From: Parerythrobacter_A sp963761775
GTDB lineage: Bacteria > Pseudomonadota > Alphaproteobacteria > Sphingomonadales > Sphingomonadaceae
Assembly (NCBI GenBank): GCA_963761775.1
Contig: CAVXIF010000001.1
Location: 62,001-126,000, forward strand
Direction: 5' to 3'
Length of the DNA: 64,000 nt
Shown: one piece after another, positions 18,548-26,494 of the stretch
Position numbering within the stretch: the stretch's first letter is position 1
Layout of the letters: the number at the start of each line of letters is the position of its first letter
Notes under the pieces: generated by a model
What the model was told of the DNA's origin: nothing
What the model saw: only the letters and a program-made list of their open reading frames with translations
The model's database searches: none
Made by a program: the position numbers and the translations under genes

Positions 18548-21139
18548 ATGAGCGAACGCTTCGATCCGGCGACTGCGGACGCGCGCTGGCAGGCCGCGTG
18601 GGACGAGGCGGGCTGCTTCGTCGCCAACTCCGACAGCGCGAAGCCCAAGAGCTACGTGCTGGAGATGTTCCCCTATCCCAGCGGGCGCATCCATATCGGG
18701 CACGTTCGCAATTACACGATGGGCGACGTGCTGGCCCGCTACAAGGCGATGCGCGGGTTCGAGGTGCTGCACCCGATGGGCTGGGACGCCTTCGGGATGC
18801 CGGCCGAAAACGCGGCAATGGAACGCGGGGTCCATCCCGGCGGCTGGACGCGGGACAATATCGCGGCGATGCGCGCGCAGCTGAAACGGATCGGCTTCGC
18901 GCTGGACTGGACACGCGAATTCGCCACCTGCGATCCCGAATATTACGGGCACGAGCAGGCGCTGTTCCTGGCGCTGCACGAGGCAGGGCTGGTCTATCGG
19001 CGCGAGGCGACGGTGAACTGGGATCCGGTCGATCACACGGTGCTGGCCAACGAACAGGTCATCGACGGCAAGGGCTGGCGCAGCGGTGCCGAGGTGGAGA
19101 AGCGCAAGCTGAACCAGTGGTTCGTGCGTATCACCGATTTTGCCGAGGAACTGCTCGACGGGCTCGGCAGTCTCGAAAGCTGGCCCGACAAGGTGCGGCT
19201 GATGCAGGAAAACTGGATCGGCAAGTCGCAGGGGCTGGAATTTTCGTTCGCTCTGAGCGTGCCCCTTCCCTCGAGGGAAGGGGTTGGGGATGGGTGTGCG
19301 TTGTCCGCCGATGTGGCGCCCCCACCCCCAGCCCCTCCCCACGGGGAGGGGGGTGTCGCATCCATCGCCGTCTATTCCACGCGGCCCGACACCATCTTCG
19401 GGGCGAGTTTCGTGGCGGTTGCGGCGGATCATCCCGTGGCGCAGGGTATCGACAGCGACCAAGCGCGCGCCTTCATCGAGACCTGCAAACGCGGCGGCAC
19501 GACGGCGGCGGAGCTGGAAACGGCGGAGAAGCTGGGCTTCGATACCGGCCTGACCGCGACACACCCGTTCACCGGCGCGCCCCTGCCCGTCTACATCGCC
19601 AATTTCGTGCTGATGGAATACGGCACCGGCGCGGTGATGGGGGTGCCGGGGCATGATCAACGCGATTTCGAATTCGCCACGAAATACGACCTGCCGATCC
19701 CGCGCGTGGTCGCCGCGACGGCGGCGGATGCCGATACCCCGCTGGCCGGGGCGGACACCGGCGACGGCGTGATCGTCAATTCGGACTTCCTCGACGGCAT
19801 GGCCGTGGACGACGCCATCGCCGAAGTCATCGCGCGCGCCGAAGCGGGCGGCTGGGGCGAGGGCAAGACCGTCTGGCGGCTGCGCGACTGGGGCGTCTCG
19901 CGCCAGCGTTACTGGGGCACGCCGATCCCGTTCGTTCATTGCGAGACGTGCGGCGTGGTGCCGGTGCCGGGCGACCAGCTGCCTGTCACCTTGCCGGAAG
20001 ACGTGGACTTTTCCGAACCCGGCAACCCGCTGGACCGGCATCCGACGTGGAAGCACACCACCTGCCCGACATGCGGCGTGCAGGCGCTGCGCGAAACCGA
20101 TACGCTCGATACGTTCGTGGATTCGAGCTGGTATTTCCTGCGCTTCGCCAGCCAGCCTGACGACAAGCCGTTCGATGCCGCCGAAGTCGCGAAGTGGCTG
20201 CCGGTGGAACAGTATATCGGCGGGGTGGAGCACGCGATCCTGCACCTGCTCTATGCGCGGTTCTGGACGCGGGCATTGGCTAAATGCGGCTTGCTGGATG
20301 TGCAGGAGCCGTTCGCCAGCCTGTTCACGCAAGGCATGGTGACGCACGAGACGTATCAGATGGGCGATGGCAGTTTCCTGTCGCCCGATCAGGTGACGCG
20401 CAAAGGGGCCGACTGGACGCGGATCGAGGATGGCGCGCCGGTAACGGCGGGCCGCGTGGTCAAGATGTCGAAATCCAAGAAGAACGTCGTCGATCCCGAT
20501 GCGATCATCGCGCAACATGGCGCGGATGCGGTGCGGTGGTTCATGCTGTCGGACTCGCCGCCCGAGCGTGACTTGCCGTGGTCCGAGGCAGGCATCGAGG
20601 GCTGCGCGCGGTTCGTGCAGCGGCTGTGGCGGCTGTTCGGCGAATACGATGCCGATGCCAGCGGCGAGGACATGGCGCTTGCCCGCAAGACCCACCAGAC
20701 CATCGCCGCGGTCGCGGATGATATCGAAGCTCTGGGCTTCAACAAGGCAGTCGCGCGATTGTACGAACTGACCGGCGCGACCGAAAAGGCTGCGCCGTCC
20801 GCGCATCGCAGCGACGCGATACGCGCATTGCTGCACATGGTCGCGCCGATGATGCCGCATCTGGCAGAGGAAGCGTGGCGCGAGATGGGTGGCACCGGCC
20901 TGCTCGCCGAAGCGGCATGGCCCGAAGTGGATGCAAAGCTGCTGGTCGAGGACGAGGTGACCATCGCCGTGCAGCACAAGGGCAAGCTGCGCGATACGCT
21001 GACCGTCGCCAAGGGGATGGACAAGGCCGATCTGGAAGCCGCCGCGCTCGCCAGCGAGAAGGTGCAGCGGTCCATCGACGGGGCGACGGTGCGCAAGGTT
21101 ATCGTGGTGCCCGACCGGCTGGTGAATATCGTGACATGA
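18548..21139 (+). CDS. leuS: leucyl-tRNA synthetase with an in-frame palindromic insertion
   Basis: Charges tRNA-Leu. 863 residues: class I signature HIGH at residues 49-52, CP1 editing domain (about 220-440) with YSTRPDTIFGASF and GTGAVMGVPGHDQRD, zinc-type CETCGVVPVP and CPTCG pairs, DTFVDSSWYFLRF, and KMSKS at residues 639-643, then the anticodon-binding domain. About residues 239-268 (VPLPSREGVGDGC to APPHGEGG) have no counterpart in ordinary LeuRS and correspond exactly to a GC-rich palindromic element in the DNA (listed separately). The frame is kept, so the protein is likely functional with a loop at the entry to the editing domain. Start ATG follows AGGATA. Stop overlaps lptE. Confidence 0.96.
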   Translation: MSERFDPATADARWQAAWDEAGCFVANSDSAKPKSYVLEMFPYPSGRIHIGHVRNYTMGDVLARYKAMRGFEVLHPMGWDAFGMPAENAAMERGVHPGGWTRDNIAAMRAQLKRIGFALDWTREFATCDPEYYGHEQALFLALHEAGLVYRREATVNWDPVDHTVLANEQVIDGKGWRSGAEVEKRKLNQWFVRITDFAEELLDGLGSLESWPDKVRLMQENWIGKSQGLEFSFALSVPLPSREGVGDGCALSADVAPPPPAPPHGEGGVASIAVYSTRPDTIFGASFVAVAADHPVAQGIDSDQARAFIETCKRGGTTAAELETAEKLGFDTGLTATHPFTGAPLPVYIANFVLMEYGTGAVMGVPGHDQRDFEFATKYDLPIPRVVAATAADADTPLAGADTGDGVIVNSDFLDGMAVDDAIAEVIARAEAGGWGEGKTVWRLRDWGVSRQRYWGTPIPFVHCETCGVVPVPGDQLPVTLPEDVDFSEPGNPLDRHPTWKHTTCPTCGVQALRETDTLDTFVDSSWYFLRFASQPDDKPFDAAEVAKWLPVEQYIGGVEHAILHLLYARFWTRALAKCGLLDVQEPFASLFTQGMVTHETYQMGDGSFLSPDQVTRKGADWTRIEDGAPVTAGRVVKMSKSKKNVVDPDAIIAQHGADAVRWFMLSDSPPERDLPWSEAGIEGCARFVQRLWRLFGEYDADASGEDMALARKTHQTIAAVADDIEALGFNKAVARLYELTGATEKAAPSAHRSDAIRALLHMVAPMMPHLAEEAWREMGGTGLLAEAAWPEVDAKLLVEDEVTIAVQHKGKLRDTLTVAKGMDKADLEAAALASEKVQRSIDGATVRKVIVVPDRLVNIVT
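19262..19351. repeat. 90-bp GC-rich palindromic element inserted in-frame in leuS
   Basis: Two hairpin arms flank a short centre. The left arm is a perfect 22-base palindrome (19262-19283, CCCCTTCCCTCGAGGGAAGG plus two more G). The right arm (19332-19351) is a 9-bp inverted repeat around AC. The inner flanks, GGGGTTGGGGATGGG on the left and CCCCCACCCCCAGCCCC on the right, are also roughly complementary, so the whole block can fold back on itself. The block is about 30 codons long and free of stops in the leuS frame. It resembles dispersed palindromic elements seen between genes in sphingomonads and, by its coding position, the Rickettsia palindromic elements. Only one copy is visible in this window. 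Confidence 0.8.
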
Positions 21140-21666
21140 TGCGCCTGCTGTCCATCCTTGCATTCAGTCTTGCGCTCGCCGCATGCAACCTCACGCCGAT
21201 GTATGCGGGCGGGGGTGGCGGCGCGGTGGGGCAGGGGCTGGCCGCCATCGAGGTCGCGCCGATACAGGGCCGCGCCGGGTGGCTGATGCGCAATGCCCTG
21301 AACGACCGGCTGTCTGCAGGTGGGGCCGCCGCCGGTGCCGCCGCGCCACGCTATCGCCTCGACGTGCGGCTGGACGACCAGCTGGAGGGGCTGGGCGTGC
21401 TGGGCGACGATACCATCGGGCGCGAACGGCGTATCCTGCGCGCGCGATACCAGCTGGTGGACCTTGTCAGCAACGAGATCGTGCTGGACGCGACCTCCGG
21501 TTCGGATGCCGGTATCGATGTGGTCAGCAGTGAATATGCCGTGATCGCGGCGGAGGACCGCGCGCTGGAAAACCTGGCACAGGACGTGGCGCAGCGGATG
21601 GTGGCGCAGATCGCATTGCGGCTGCGCGAGAACGGTCTGGGTGAGAACGGTCGAGCGACCGAATGA
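21136..21666 (+). CDS. lptE: LPS assembly lipoprotein LptE
   Basis: Outer-membrane lipoprotein that plugs LptD and helps place lipopolysaccharide in the outer leaflet. 176 residues: signal with lipobox SLALAACN, then the LTPMYAGG segment that follows the lipidated cysteine in alphaproteobacterial LptE, an AIEVAPIQGRAGWLMRNAL helix-strand, and a C-terminal LENLAQDVAQRMVAQIALRL helix. The ATG at 21136 overlaps the leuS stop (ATGA), and the gene's own stop overlaps holA in the same way, so the three are translationally coupled. An alternative ATG at 21139 shortens it by one residue. Confidence 0.9.
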   Translation: MMRLLSILAFSLALAACNLTPMYAGGGGGAVGQGLAAIEVAPIQGRAGWLMRNALNDRLSAGGAAAGAAAPRYRLDVRLDDQLEGLGVLGDDTIGRERRILRARYQLVDLVSNEIVLDATSGSDAGIDVVSSEYAVIAAEDRALENLAQDVAQRMVAQIALRLRENGLGENGRATE

Positions 21667-22697
21667 AGGCGACCCAGCGCGACTTCGCCCGCAACGCCAC
21701 GCGCGCCGCCAAATCGTGCAGCATTTTCTATTTCTGCGGTCCGGACGAGGCGGGCGCATCCGCCGCCGCCGACAGTATCGTCTCGCTGCTGCCCGATGCA
21801 GGCGACCGGGTCGAGCTGACCGGCGCGGCATTGCGCAAGGATCCGGTCCTGCTGGGCGACGAAGCGCGCTCCGCCTCCCTGTTCGGCGATACGCGGCACA
21901 TCGTGGTGCGCGGAACGGGCGACGATGCGCTGCTGGCGGTGGAGACGTTTCTCGAGGGCACCGGCGATGCCTGTCCCGTGCTCATCGTGGCCAGCAGCGC
22001 CACCGACAAGTCGAAGATCGCCAAGCTGTTGATGAAGCGTGACGATGCGCTGGTGGCGATGTTCTATCCGCCCGAATTGCGCGATATCGGGCAGACCGTG
22101 CGCGACCGGGGTATGGCGCTGGGCCTGAAATTCGGCGGCGACATTGCAGAGCGCATCGCCAGCGGGGCGGGGCTGGATATCCGGCTGGCGACATCGGAAG
22201 TGGAGAAGCTGGCGCTGTATTGCGATGCCGATCCGTCGCGCCCCGTGACCGTCACGGCGGACGATCTGGATGCCATCGGCGCGCCGGGCGAGGATGACGG
22301 GTTCGCGCCGCTGGTCAACACGGTGCTGTCCGGCGACCTTGCGAAGCTGCCCGGCGAATTGCGGCGGATGCGCGAGATGTCGATCAATCCGGTCGGCCTG
22401 CTGCTGGCGTTCGAGCGGCGGGCGGTGCAGTTGGCCAACCTCGATGCCGCCATCGGGCCGCGCGGCGATGTGGCAGGCACCATCGAGCAGGAGAAGCGCG
22501 CGCATCGGATTTTCTTCAAGGATGTACGCGATATCTCGGCGCAGATCCGCAAATGGCGCGGGGCCAAGCTGGCGCGGTTGCAAAGCCGGCTGCTCGATCT
22601 GCACCGCGCACTGATGGCGAACAACCGCTCGGCGGAATTGCTGCTGTCACAGGGTCTGGCGGAGATTGCCCGCGCGGCGAATGCGCGCCACAGATAG
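21663..22697 (+). CDS. holA: DNA polymerase III subunit delta
   Basis: Clamp-loader subunit that opens the beta clamp. 344 residues with a SCSIFYFCGPDEAGAS start, FGDTRHIVVRGTGDDALLAVE, VALFYPPELRDIG-like segment, DIRLATSEVEKLALYCD, and C-terminal MSINPVGLLLAFERRAVQL and LLDLHRALMANNRSAELLLSQGLAEIAR, matching HolA. The ATG overlaps the lptE stop. The last nine codons (ARAANARHR region and TAG) form the first unit of a 27-bp tandem repeat array that continues past the stop (listed separately). Confidence 0.93.
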   Translation: MKATQRDFARNATRAAKSCSIFYFCGPDEAGASAAADSIVSLLPDAGDRVELTGAALRKDPVLLGDEARSASLFGDTRHIVVRGTGDDALLAVETFLEGTGDACPVLIVASSATDKSKIAKLLMKRDDALVAMFYPPELRDIGQTVRDRGMALGLKFGGDIAERIASGAGLDIRLATSEVEKLALYCDADPSRPVTVTADDLDAIGAPGEDDGFAPLVNTVLSGDLAKLPGELRRMREMSINPVGLLLAFERRAVQLANLDAAIGPRGDVAGTIEQEKRAHRIFFKDVRDISAQIRKWRGAKLARLQSRLLDLHRALMANNRSAELLLSQGLAEIARAANARHR

Positions 22698-22824
22698 CGC
22701 GCGGCGAATGCCCGCCACAGATAGCGCGCGGCGAATGCGCGCCACAGATAGCGCGCGGCGAATGCGCGCCACAGATAGCGCGCGGCGAATGCGCGCCACA
22801 GATAGCGCGCAGCGAATGCCCGCT
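22671..22824 (+). repeat. 27-bp tandem repeat array covering the holA 3' end
   Basis: Five complete 27-base units (starting at 22671, 22698, 22725, 22752 and 22779) and a 19-base partial sixth unit. The unit is CGCGCGGCGAATGCGCGCCA plus CAGATAG, with occasional G/C exchanges. The first unit is the last nine codons of holA including its TAG; each further full unit repeats those codons and ends in another in-frame TAG. Each unit also contains a short GCGCGC inverted repeat. The array ends just before the lptA stop, which lies on the other strand. Confidence 0.92.
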
Positions 22825-22832
22825 GTTACCGA

Positions 22833-23387
22833 TTAGTCCTGCGGAACGCTGAACTGGCCGGTCACGCGGCCATTGCCCGTTTCGCCGACCGTCGGCTCGC
22901 CTGCCACAGGAGACGAGCCCTGCGCCCGTCCGTCGATGCTGGACACGCCGCTGCGCAGATCGATCACCAGCCGCCCGCCATTCAGCGTATCGCCGCCGCG
23001 CCGGAGCCGGACATTGCCCGCCATCGTGATGATACGGCGGTTGAAATCATAGACCGCGATATCGCCCGTCGCCGCTTCGTTGCCGCGCGTGACATTCACC
23101 CCGCCCGTCGCCGTCATGCGCTGTATCTGCAAGGTGCCCGCATCGGTGTAATTTATCAGCATGCGGTTCGACCGGACGGTCAGACCGGCCTGCTGCAACA
23201 CCACGCTACCGCTCAGGGCGACGCGGTTTTCGCGGTCCTGCAATTCGATACGGCCCGCATCGAAGCTGACGGGTGCGCGCGAATTGTGCCCGGCGATGGC
23301 CTGCGCATAGACATGCATCCCGCCCATCGCGGTCAGCGTCAGCACGAAGCCGGTGGCGGCGTATTTCAGGTGTTTCAGCATCGTCAC
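22833..23387 (-). CDS. lptA: LPS transport periplasmic protein LptA
   Basis: Bridges the periplasm for lipopolysaccharide transfer between LptC and LptD. 184 residues with an N-terminal signal (ending near MHVYAQA), then the OstA/LptA beta-jellyroll: PVSFDAGRIELQDRENRVALSG, VRSNRMLINYTDAG, IQRMTATGGVNVTRGNEAATGD and YDFNRRIITMAGNVRLRRGGD. The start overlaps the lptC stop by four bases (ATGA on the minus strand), so lptC and lptA are coupled. LptB is not in the window. The gene's 3' end faces the holA repeat array. Confidence 0.92.
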   Translation of the reverse strand: MTMLKHLKYAATGFVLTLTAMGGMHVYAQAIAGHNSRAPVSFDAGRIELQDRENRVALSGSVVLQQAGLTVRSNRMLINYTDAGTLQIQRMTATGGVNVTRGNEAATGDIAVYDFNRRIITMAGNVRLRRGGDTLNGGRLVIDLRSGVSSIDGRAQGSSPVAGEPTVGETGNGRVTGQFSVPQD

Positions 23388-24061
23388 GGCGTCCTAAGCT
23401 TGCCCGGCACCATGCGCAATTTCGCATTGCCGTCCAGCACGATGGTGCGCGCGTCCAGGTCGGCGTCGATGCGGTTGGCGGAGAAGGTGCCCGCCGGTAT
23501 TTCGCCATTCACGCCGTCGCGCCCGTTCATGGTCTTGGCGTTGAAATCCACCGCCACGCCGCCCACGCGCATGGCGTAACCGTCCGCCGCCGTCATCCGC
23601 ACGTCGCCGGGAAAATCGACCGTTTCCTCGCGCAGTTTGTAGGCACCGCCCGGTGCGGTGATGCGCGCGGGGCCTTCGCGCAGCAGGATGCGCGCAACCA
23701 GATCGTCCATCCGCACCACGCCTTCCGCGCTGGACCGCTGCACCGCTTCGCCCGCCATCAGGCTGAACGGGCGGCCGTCATTGTCCTGTCCGCGATACAG
23801 TGCATTGTCGACGCGCAGGCGTTCGTCGATCACGGCCACCTTGTTGCGATCCAGCAGGAAGCTGACTTCGCCGCGCGGGCTGAGCGGGGTGATGACCATC
23901 ATCGCGGCCAATACGCCGACTCCCATCGGCAGCGCCGCGCCCAGAAATTTTACCAGCCGGTCATGCGAACCACCGGGCGCAGCGAAGCGTTGCCGCCGGT
24001 TGCGCTTGGCCTGTGCGGCGCGCGTTTCGTGCGCAAGTTCGGGGGAAGCGGCGGCTGCCAT
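23384..24061 (-). CDS. lptC: LPS export ABC transporter periplasmic protein LptC
   Basis: Membrane-anchored partner of the LptB2FG exporter. 225 residues. A basic cytoplasmic N terminus (AAQAKRNRRQRFAAPGG) is followed by one transmembrane helix (about residues 38-60) and an LptC jellyroll with FLLDRNKVAVIDERLRVDNA, YRGQDNDGRPFSLMAG and NGKLR-type strands at the C terminus. Six bases after the rnd stop, so rnd-lptC-lptA form one operon as in related genomes. Confidence 0.9.
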   Translation of the reverse strand: MAAAASPELAHETRAAQAKRNRRQRFAAPGGSHDRLVKFLGAALPMGVGVLAAMMVITPLSPRGEVSFLLDRNKVAVIDERLRVDNALYRGQDNDGRPFSLMAGEAVQRSSAEGVVRMDDLVARILLREGPARITAPGGAYKLREETVDFPGDVRMTAADGYAMRVGGVAVDFNAKTMNGRDGVNGEIPAGTFSANRIDADLDARTIVLDGNAKLRMVPGKLRTP

Positions 24062-24067
24062 CGAACG

Positions 24068-24697
24068 CTATGCGTGGCTGAAGATGTCGTGTTCGGCCCA
24101 GCCGAGGAAATCGAGCCGCGCGCGCGTGGGCAGGAAGTCGAAGCAGGCCTGCGCGATTTCGGTGCGGCCTTCGCGCGCCAGCCGCTCCACGAAAATCTCG
24201 TGCATGCCGTGCAGGAAGCGCACGTCGCTGGCGGCGTAATCGCGCTGCGCCTCGTTGATTTCGGGTGCGCCCCAGTCGCTCGACTGCTGCACCTTGGACA
24301 TCTCGCCCCCGAGCAGTTCGGTCACCAGCGACTTCAGCCCGTGGCGGTCGGTATAGGTGCGCGTCAGCTTGCTGGCGATCTTGGTGCAGAACACCGGCGC
24401 GGCGGTGACGCCAAGATAGTATTCGATGGCGGCAAGATCGAAGCGGGCGAAATGGAACAGCTTCAGCCGGTCCGGATCGCCCAGCACCGCGCAGAGGTTG
24501 GGCGCATCGTATTCGCTGCCCACGCCGAAGCGGACGAGGTGTTCGTCGCCGCTGCCGTCGCTGATCTGCACCACGCACAGCCGGTCGCGCGGGGTAACGA
24601 GGCCCATCGTTTCGGTATCGACCGCGACGATGCCCTTGTTGATCGCGGGGTCCAGCGCGTCGGCGGGAAGGTCTTCTTCGTGGAAATACACTGTCAT
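24068..24697 (-). CDS. rnd: ribonuclease D-like 3'-5' exonuclease
   Basis: DEDD-type RNA exonuclease. 209 residues from the ATG at 24697 (MTVYFHEEDLPADALDP). The catalytic residues are visible: Asp27 and Glu29 in AVDTETMG, the ExoII FHFARFDLAAIEYYLG, and ExoIII QRDYAASDVRFLHGMHE. It is much shorter than E. coli RNase D and lacks HRDC domains, as usual for this alphaproteobacterial subfamily that precedes lptC. First gene of the rnd-lptC-lptA operon. Divergent from ung, 42 bases away. Confidence 0.92.
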   Translation of the reverse strand: MTVYFHEEDLPADALDPAINKGIVAVDTETMGLVTPRDRLCVVQISDGSGDEHLVRFGVGSEYDAPNLCAVLGDPDRLKLFHFARFDLAAIEYYLGVTAAPVFCTKIASKLTRTYTDRHGLKSLVTELLGGEMSKVQQSSDWGAPEINEAQRDYAASDVRFLHGMHEIFVERLAREGRTEIAQACFDFLPTRARLDFLGWAEHDIFSHA

Positions 24698-24739
24698 GAA
24701 GGGCGCTTTACGCGGCTTGCGTGCTATAAGGAAGCGCAG

Positions 24740-25423
24740 ATGGACGAAGAGCTTCCCGAAGACTGGCGCGTGGCGCTCGCCCCTGTGCTGGAAGCGCCCG
24801 CAGCGCACGCGCTGGCGGCATGGCTGGCAGGCGAGGAAGCGGCGGGCAAAACTGTTTATCCTCCCCGCGGAGAGCGGTTCGCGGCGTTGCGGCTGACTCC
24901 GCTGGCCGATGTGCGCGTGGTGATATTGGGGCAGGATCCGTATCACGGGCCGGGGCAGGCGCACGGACTGGCGTTCTCCGTGCCCGATGGCGTGAAACTG
25001 CCCCCGTCGCTGCGCAATATCCATCGCGAGCTGGCCGACGATCTGGGCATCGATGTGCCGACCGGCGGCGACCTGACCGCATGGGCGAAGCAGGGCGTGC
25101 TGCTGCTCAACACCACGCTGACGGTGGAGGCTGGCAAGGCGGGCAGCCATACCGGGCGCGGGTGGGAAGCGATAACCGACGCCATCGTGCGCGCCGTCGC
25201 GGCAAGGCCCGACGGCTGCGTCTTCATCGCATGGGGTGCGCACGCACAACAGAAAATGGCGCGCATCGCCGCGGTGCAGGCCGCACGCCATCTGCTCCTG
25301 CAAAGCGTCCACCCCAGCCCGCTATCCGCCTATCGCGGCTTCTTCGGCAGCCGGCCCTTCAGCCGTGCGAATGCATTTCTGGAGGACGCCGGGCGGGGGC
25401 GCATAGGCTGGCAGGCCAAGTGA
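24740..25423 (+). CDS. ung: uracil-DNA glycosylase
   Basis: Removes uracil from DNA as the first step of base excision repair. 227 residues, family 1. Catalytic water-activating motif GQDPYHG at residues 64-70, AFSVPDGVKLPPSLRNI, LLLNTTLTVEAGKAGSH, and the HPSPLSAYRGFFG intercalation loop near the C terminus. ATG at 24740 follows AAGGAAG at suitable spacing. The frame stays open far upstream, but that part is antisense to lptC and rnd. Confidence 0.95.
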   Translation: MDEELPEDWRVALAPVLEAPAAHALAAWLAGEEAAGKTVYPPRGERFAALRLTPLADVRVVILGQDPYHGPGQAHGLAFSVPDGVKLPPSLRNIHRELADDLGIDVPTGGDLTAWAKQGVLLLNTTLTVEAGKAGSHTGRGWEAITDAIVRAVAARPDGCVFIAWGAHAQQKMARIAAVQAARHLLLQSVHPSPLSAYRGFFGSRPFSRANAFLEDAGRGRIGWQAK

Positions 25424-25479
25424 CAGCGGCCTTGTAACACTGTAGGCCCGCCGTTCAACGGCATGGCGTGGGGGCAAAC

Positions 25480-26454
25480 ATGCGCAGGATCGCATTCTCA
25501 TTACTGGCGCTTGTCGCGGCGCTTTCGTTGCTCGCAACGCTTGCCTCGTTCACCAATGGCGACCAGTGGTTCGTGCGCGCCTTCGATCTGGTGCGCGAAC
25601 CGCATCTCTATCTCGCGCTGATACTGGCAGCGGTGTCGATGCTGGTCCTGCGTGGCAAGCGTCGGTTGGTCGGCCTCGTGTTCCTCCTCGTCGCGGCGCT
25701 GAATTTCTGGCGCATCTGGCCCTATACTTCGTTTGCGGGCGAGCAGATCGCGCTGTCCGATCCGGCGCAAGGGTCGCAATGCTTCACGGCGCTGGCGCTC
25801 AATGTGAAGATGAAGAATACCGACCACCGCGCCGTGATCGACCAGATCGAGCAGACGGATGCCGACATCCTGCTGGTGATGGAACCCGACGCACGATGGG
25901 CGCGCGAGCTTGCACCGGTGCTGGCCCGCTACGACACCACGCTGTCCGAAATACAGCCCAACGCCTACGGCATGATCTTCGCCTCGCGCGTGCCGGTGCG
26001 CAGCGCGCGCATGGTCGAGAATACCTCGCGCAACACGCCCACGCTCTATGCCACGCTGGACCTTGCCAATGGCGCGGCGTTCGAATTTATCGGTCTGCAT
26101 CCCAAACCGCCGGTGCCGGGTACGAATACGCAGATGCGCGACGAGAATATCCTGAACGCGGGGCGGCAAACGCCCGACGGGCTGGCGAATGCCCTGGTGA
26201 TGGGCGATTTCAACGACGTGCCATGGTCGCGCACGACGACGAAGTTCCGCGAGCAGGGCAACTGGCGCGATCCGCGCATCGGGCGCGGCACCTATGCAAC
26301 CTTCCCTGCAAACATGACCACGCTCGGCTGGCCGCTCGACCAGATCATGCTGCGCGGCGGGATGGAGTTGCGTTCGTTCAGCGTGCTGCCCGATAACGGT
26401 GCCGACCACCGGGCAATACGCGCGGAAGTGTGCGCGGGGCCGGAAGCCGCATAA
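25480..26454 (+). CDS. endonuclease/exonuclease/phosphatase family membrane protein
   Basis: About 324 residues. Three N-terminal hydrophobic helices (roughly residues 3-24, 38-57 and 61-78) anchor a C-terminal domain of the EEP fold, with ALAVNVKMKN-like start, DADILLVMEPD, GLHPKPPVPG, NALVMGDFNDVPWS and GADHRAIRAEV. The MGDFND and DHR motifs are the metal-binding and catalytic residues of DNase I-like phosphodiesterases. The substrate could be phospholipid or nucleic acid; none is evident. The ATG at 25480 is preferred over a GTG at 25468 as it follows GTGGGGG. Unrelated upstream of trkH in the same direction. Confidence 0.85.
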   Translation: MRRIAFSLLALVAALSLLATLASFTNGDQWFVRAFDLVREPHLYLALILAAVSMLVLRGKRRLVGLVFLLVAALNFWRIWPYTSFAGEQIALSDPAQGSQCFTALALNVKMKNTDHRAVIDQIEQTDADILLVMEPDARWARELAPVLARYDTTLSEIQPNAYGMIFASRVPVRSARMVENTSRNTPTLYATLDLANGAAFEFIGLHPKPPVPGTNTQMRDENILNAGRQTPDGLANALVMGDFNDVPWSRTTTKFREQGNWRDPRIGRGTYATFPANMTTLGWPLDQIMLRGGMELRSFSVLPDNGADHRAIRAEVCAGPEAA

Positions 26455-26494
26455 ACACTGGCACGCGCGCAATTTTCTGGCAAGGAAGCGCGCG

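Noticed and set aside
22671..22824. Possible CRISPR array
   Set aside because: Units are directly contiguous with no unique spacers, the first unit is holA coding sequence, and no cas genes are near.
22553..22852. Frame encoding repeated ARGECAPQI peptide over the holA repeat
   Set aside because: Produced by the 27-bp array in an alternative frame; no start signal and no homology.
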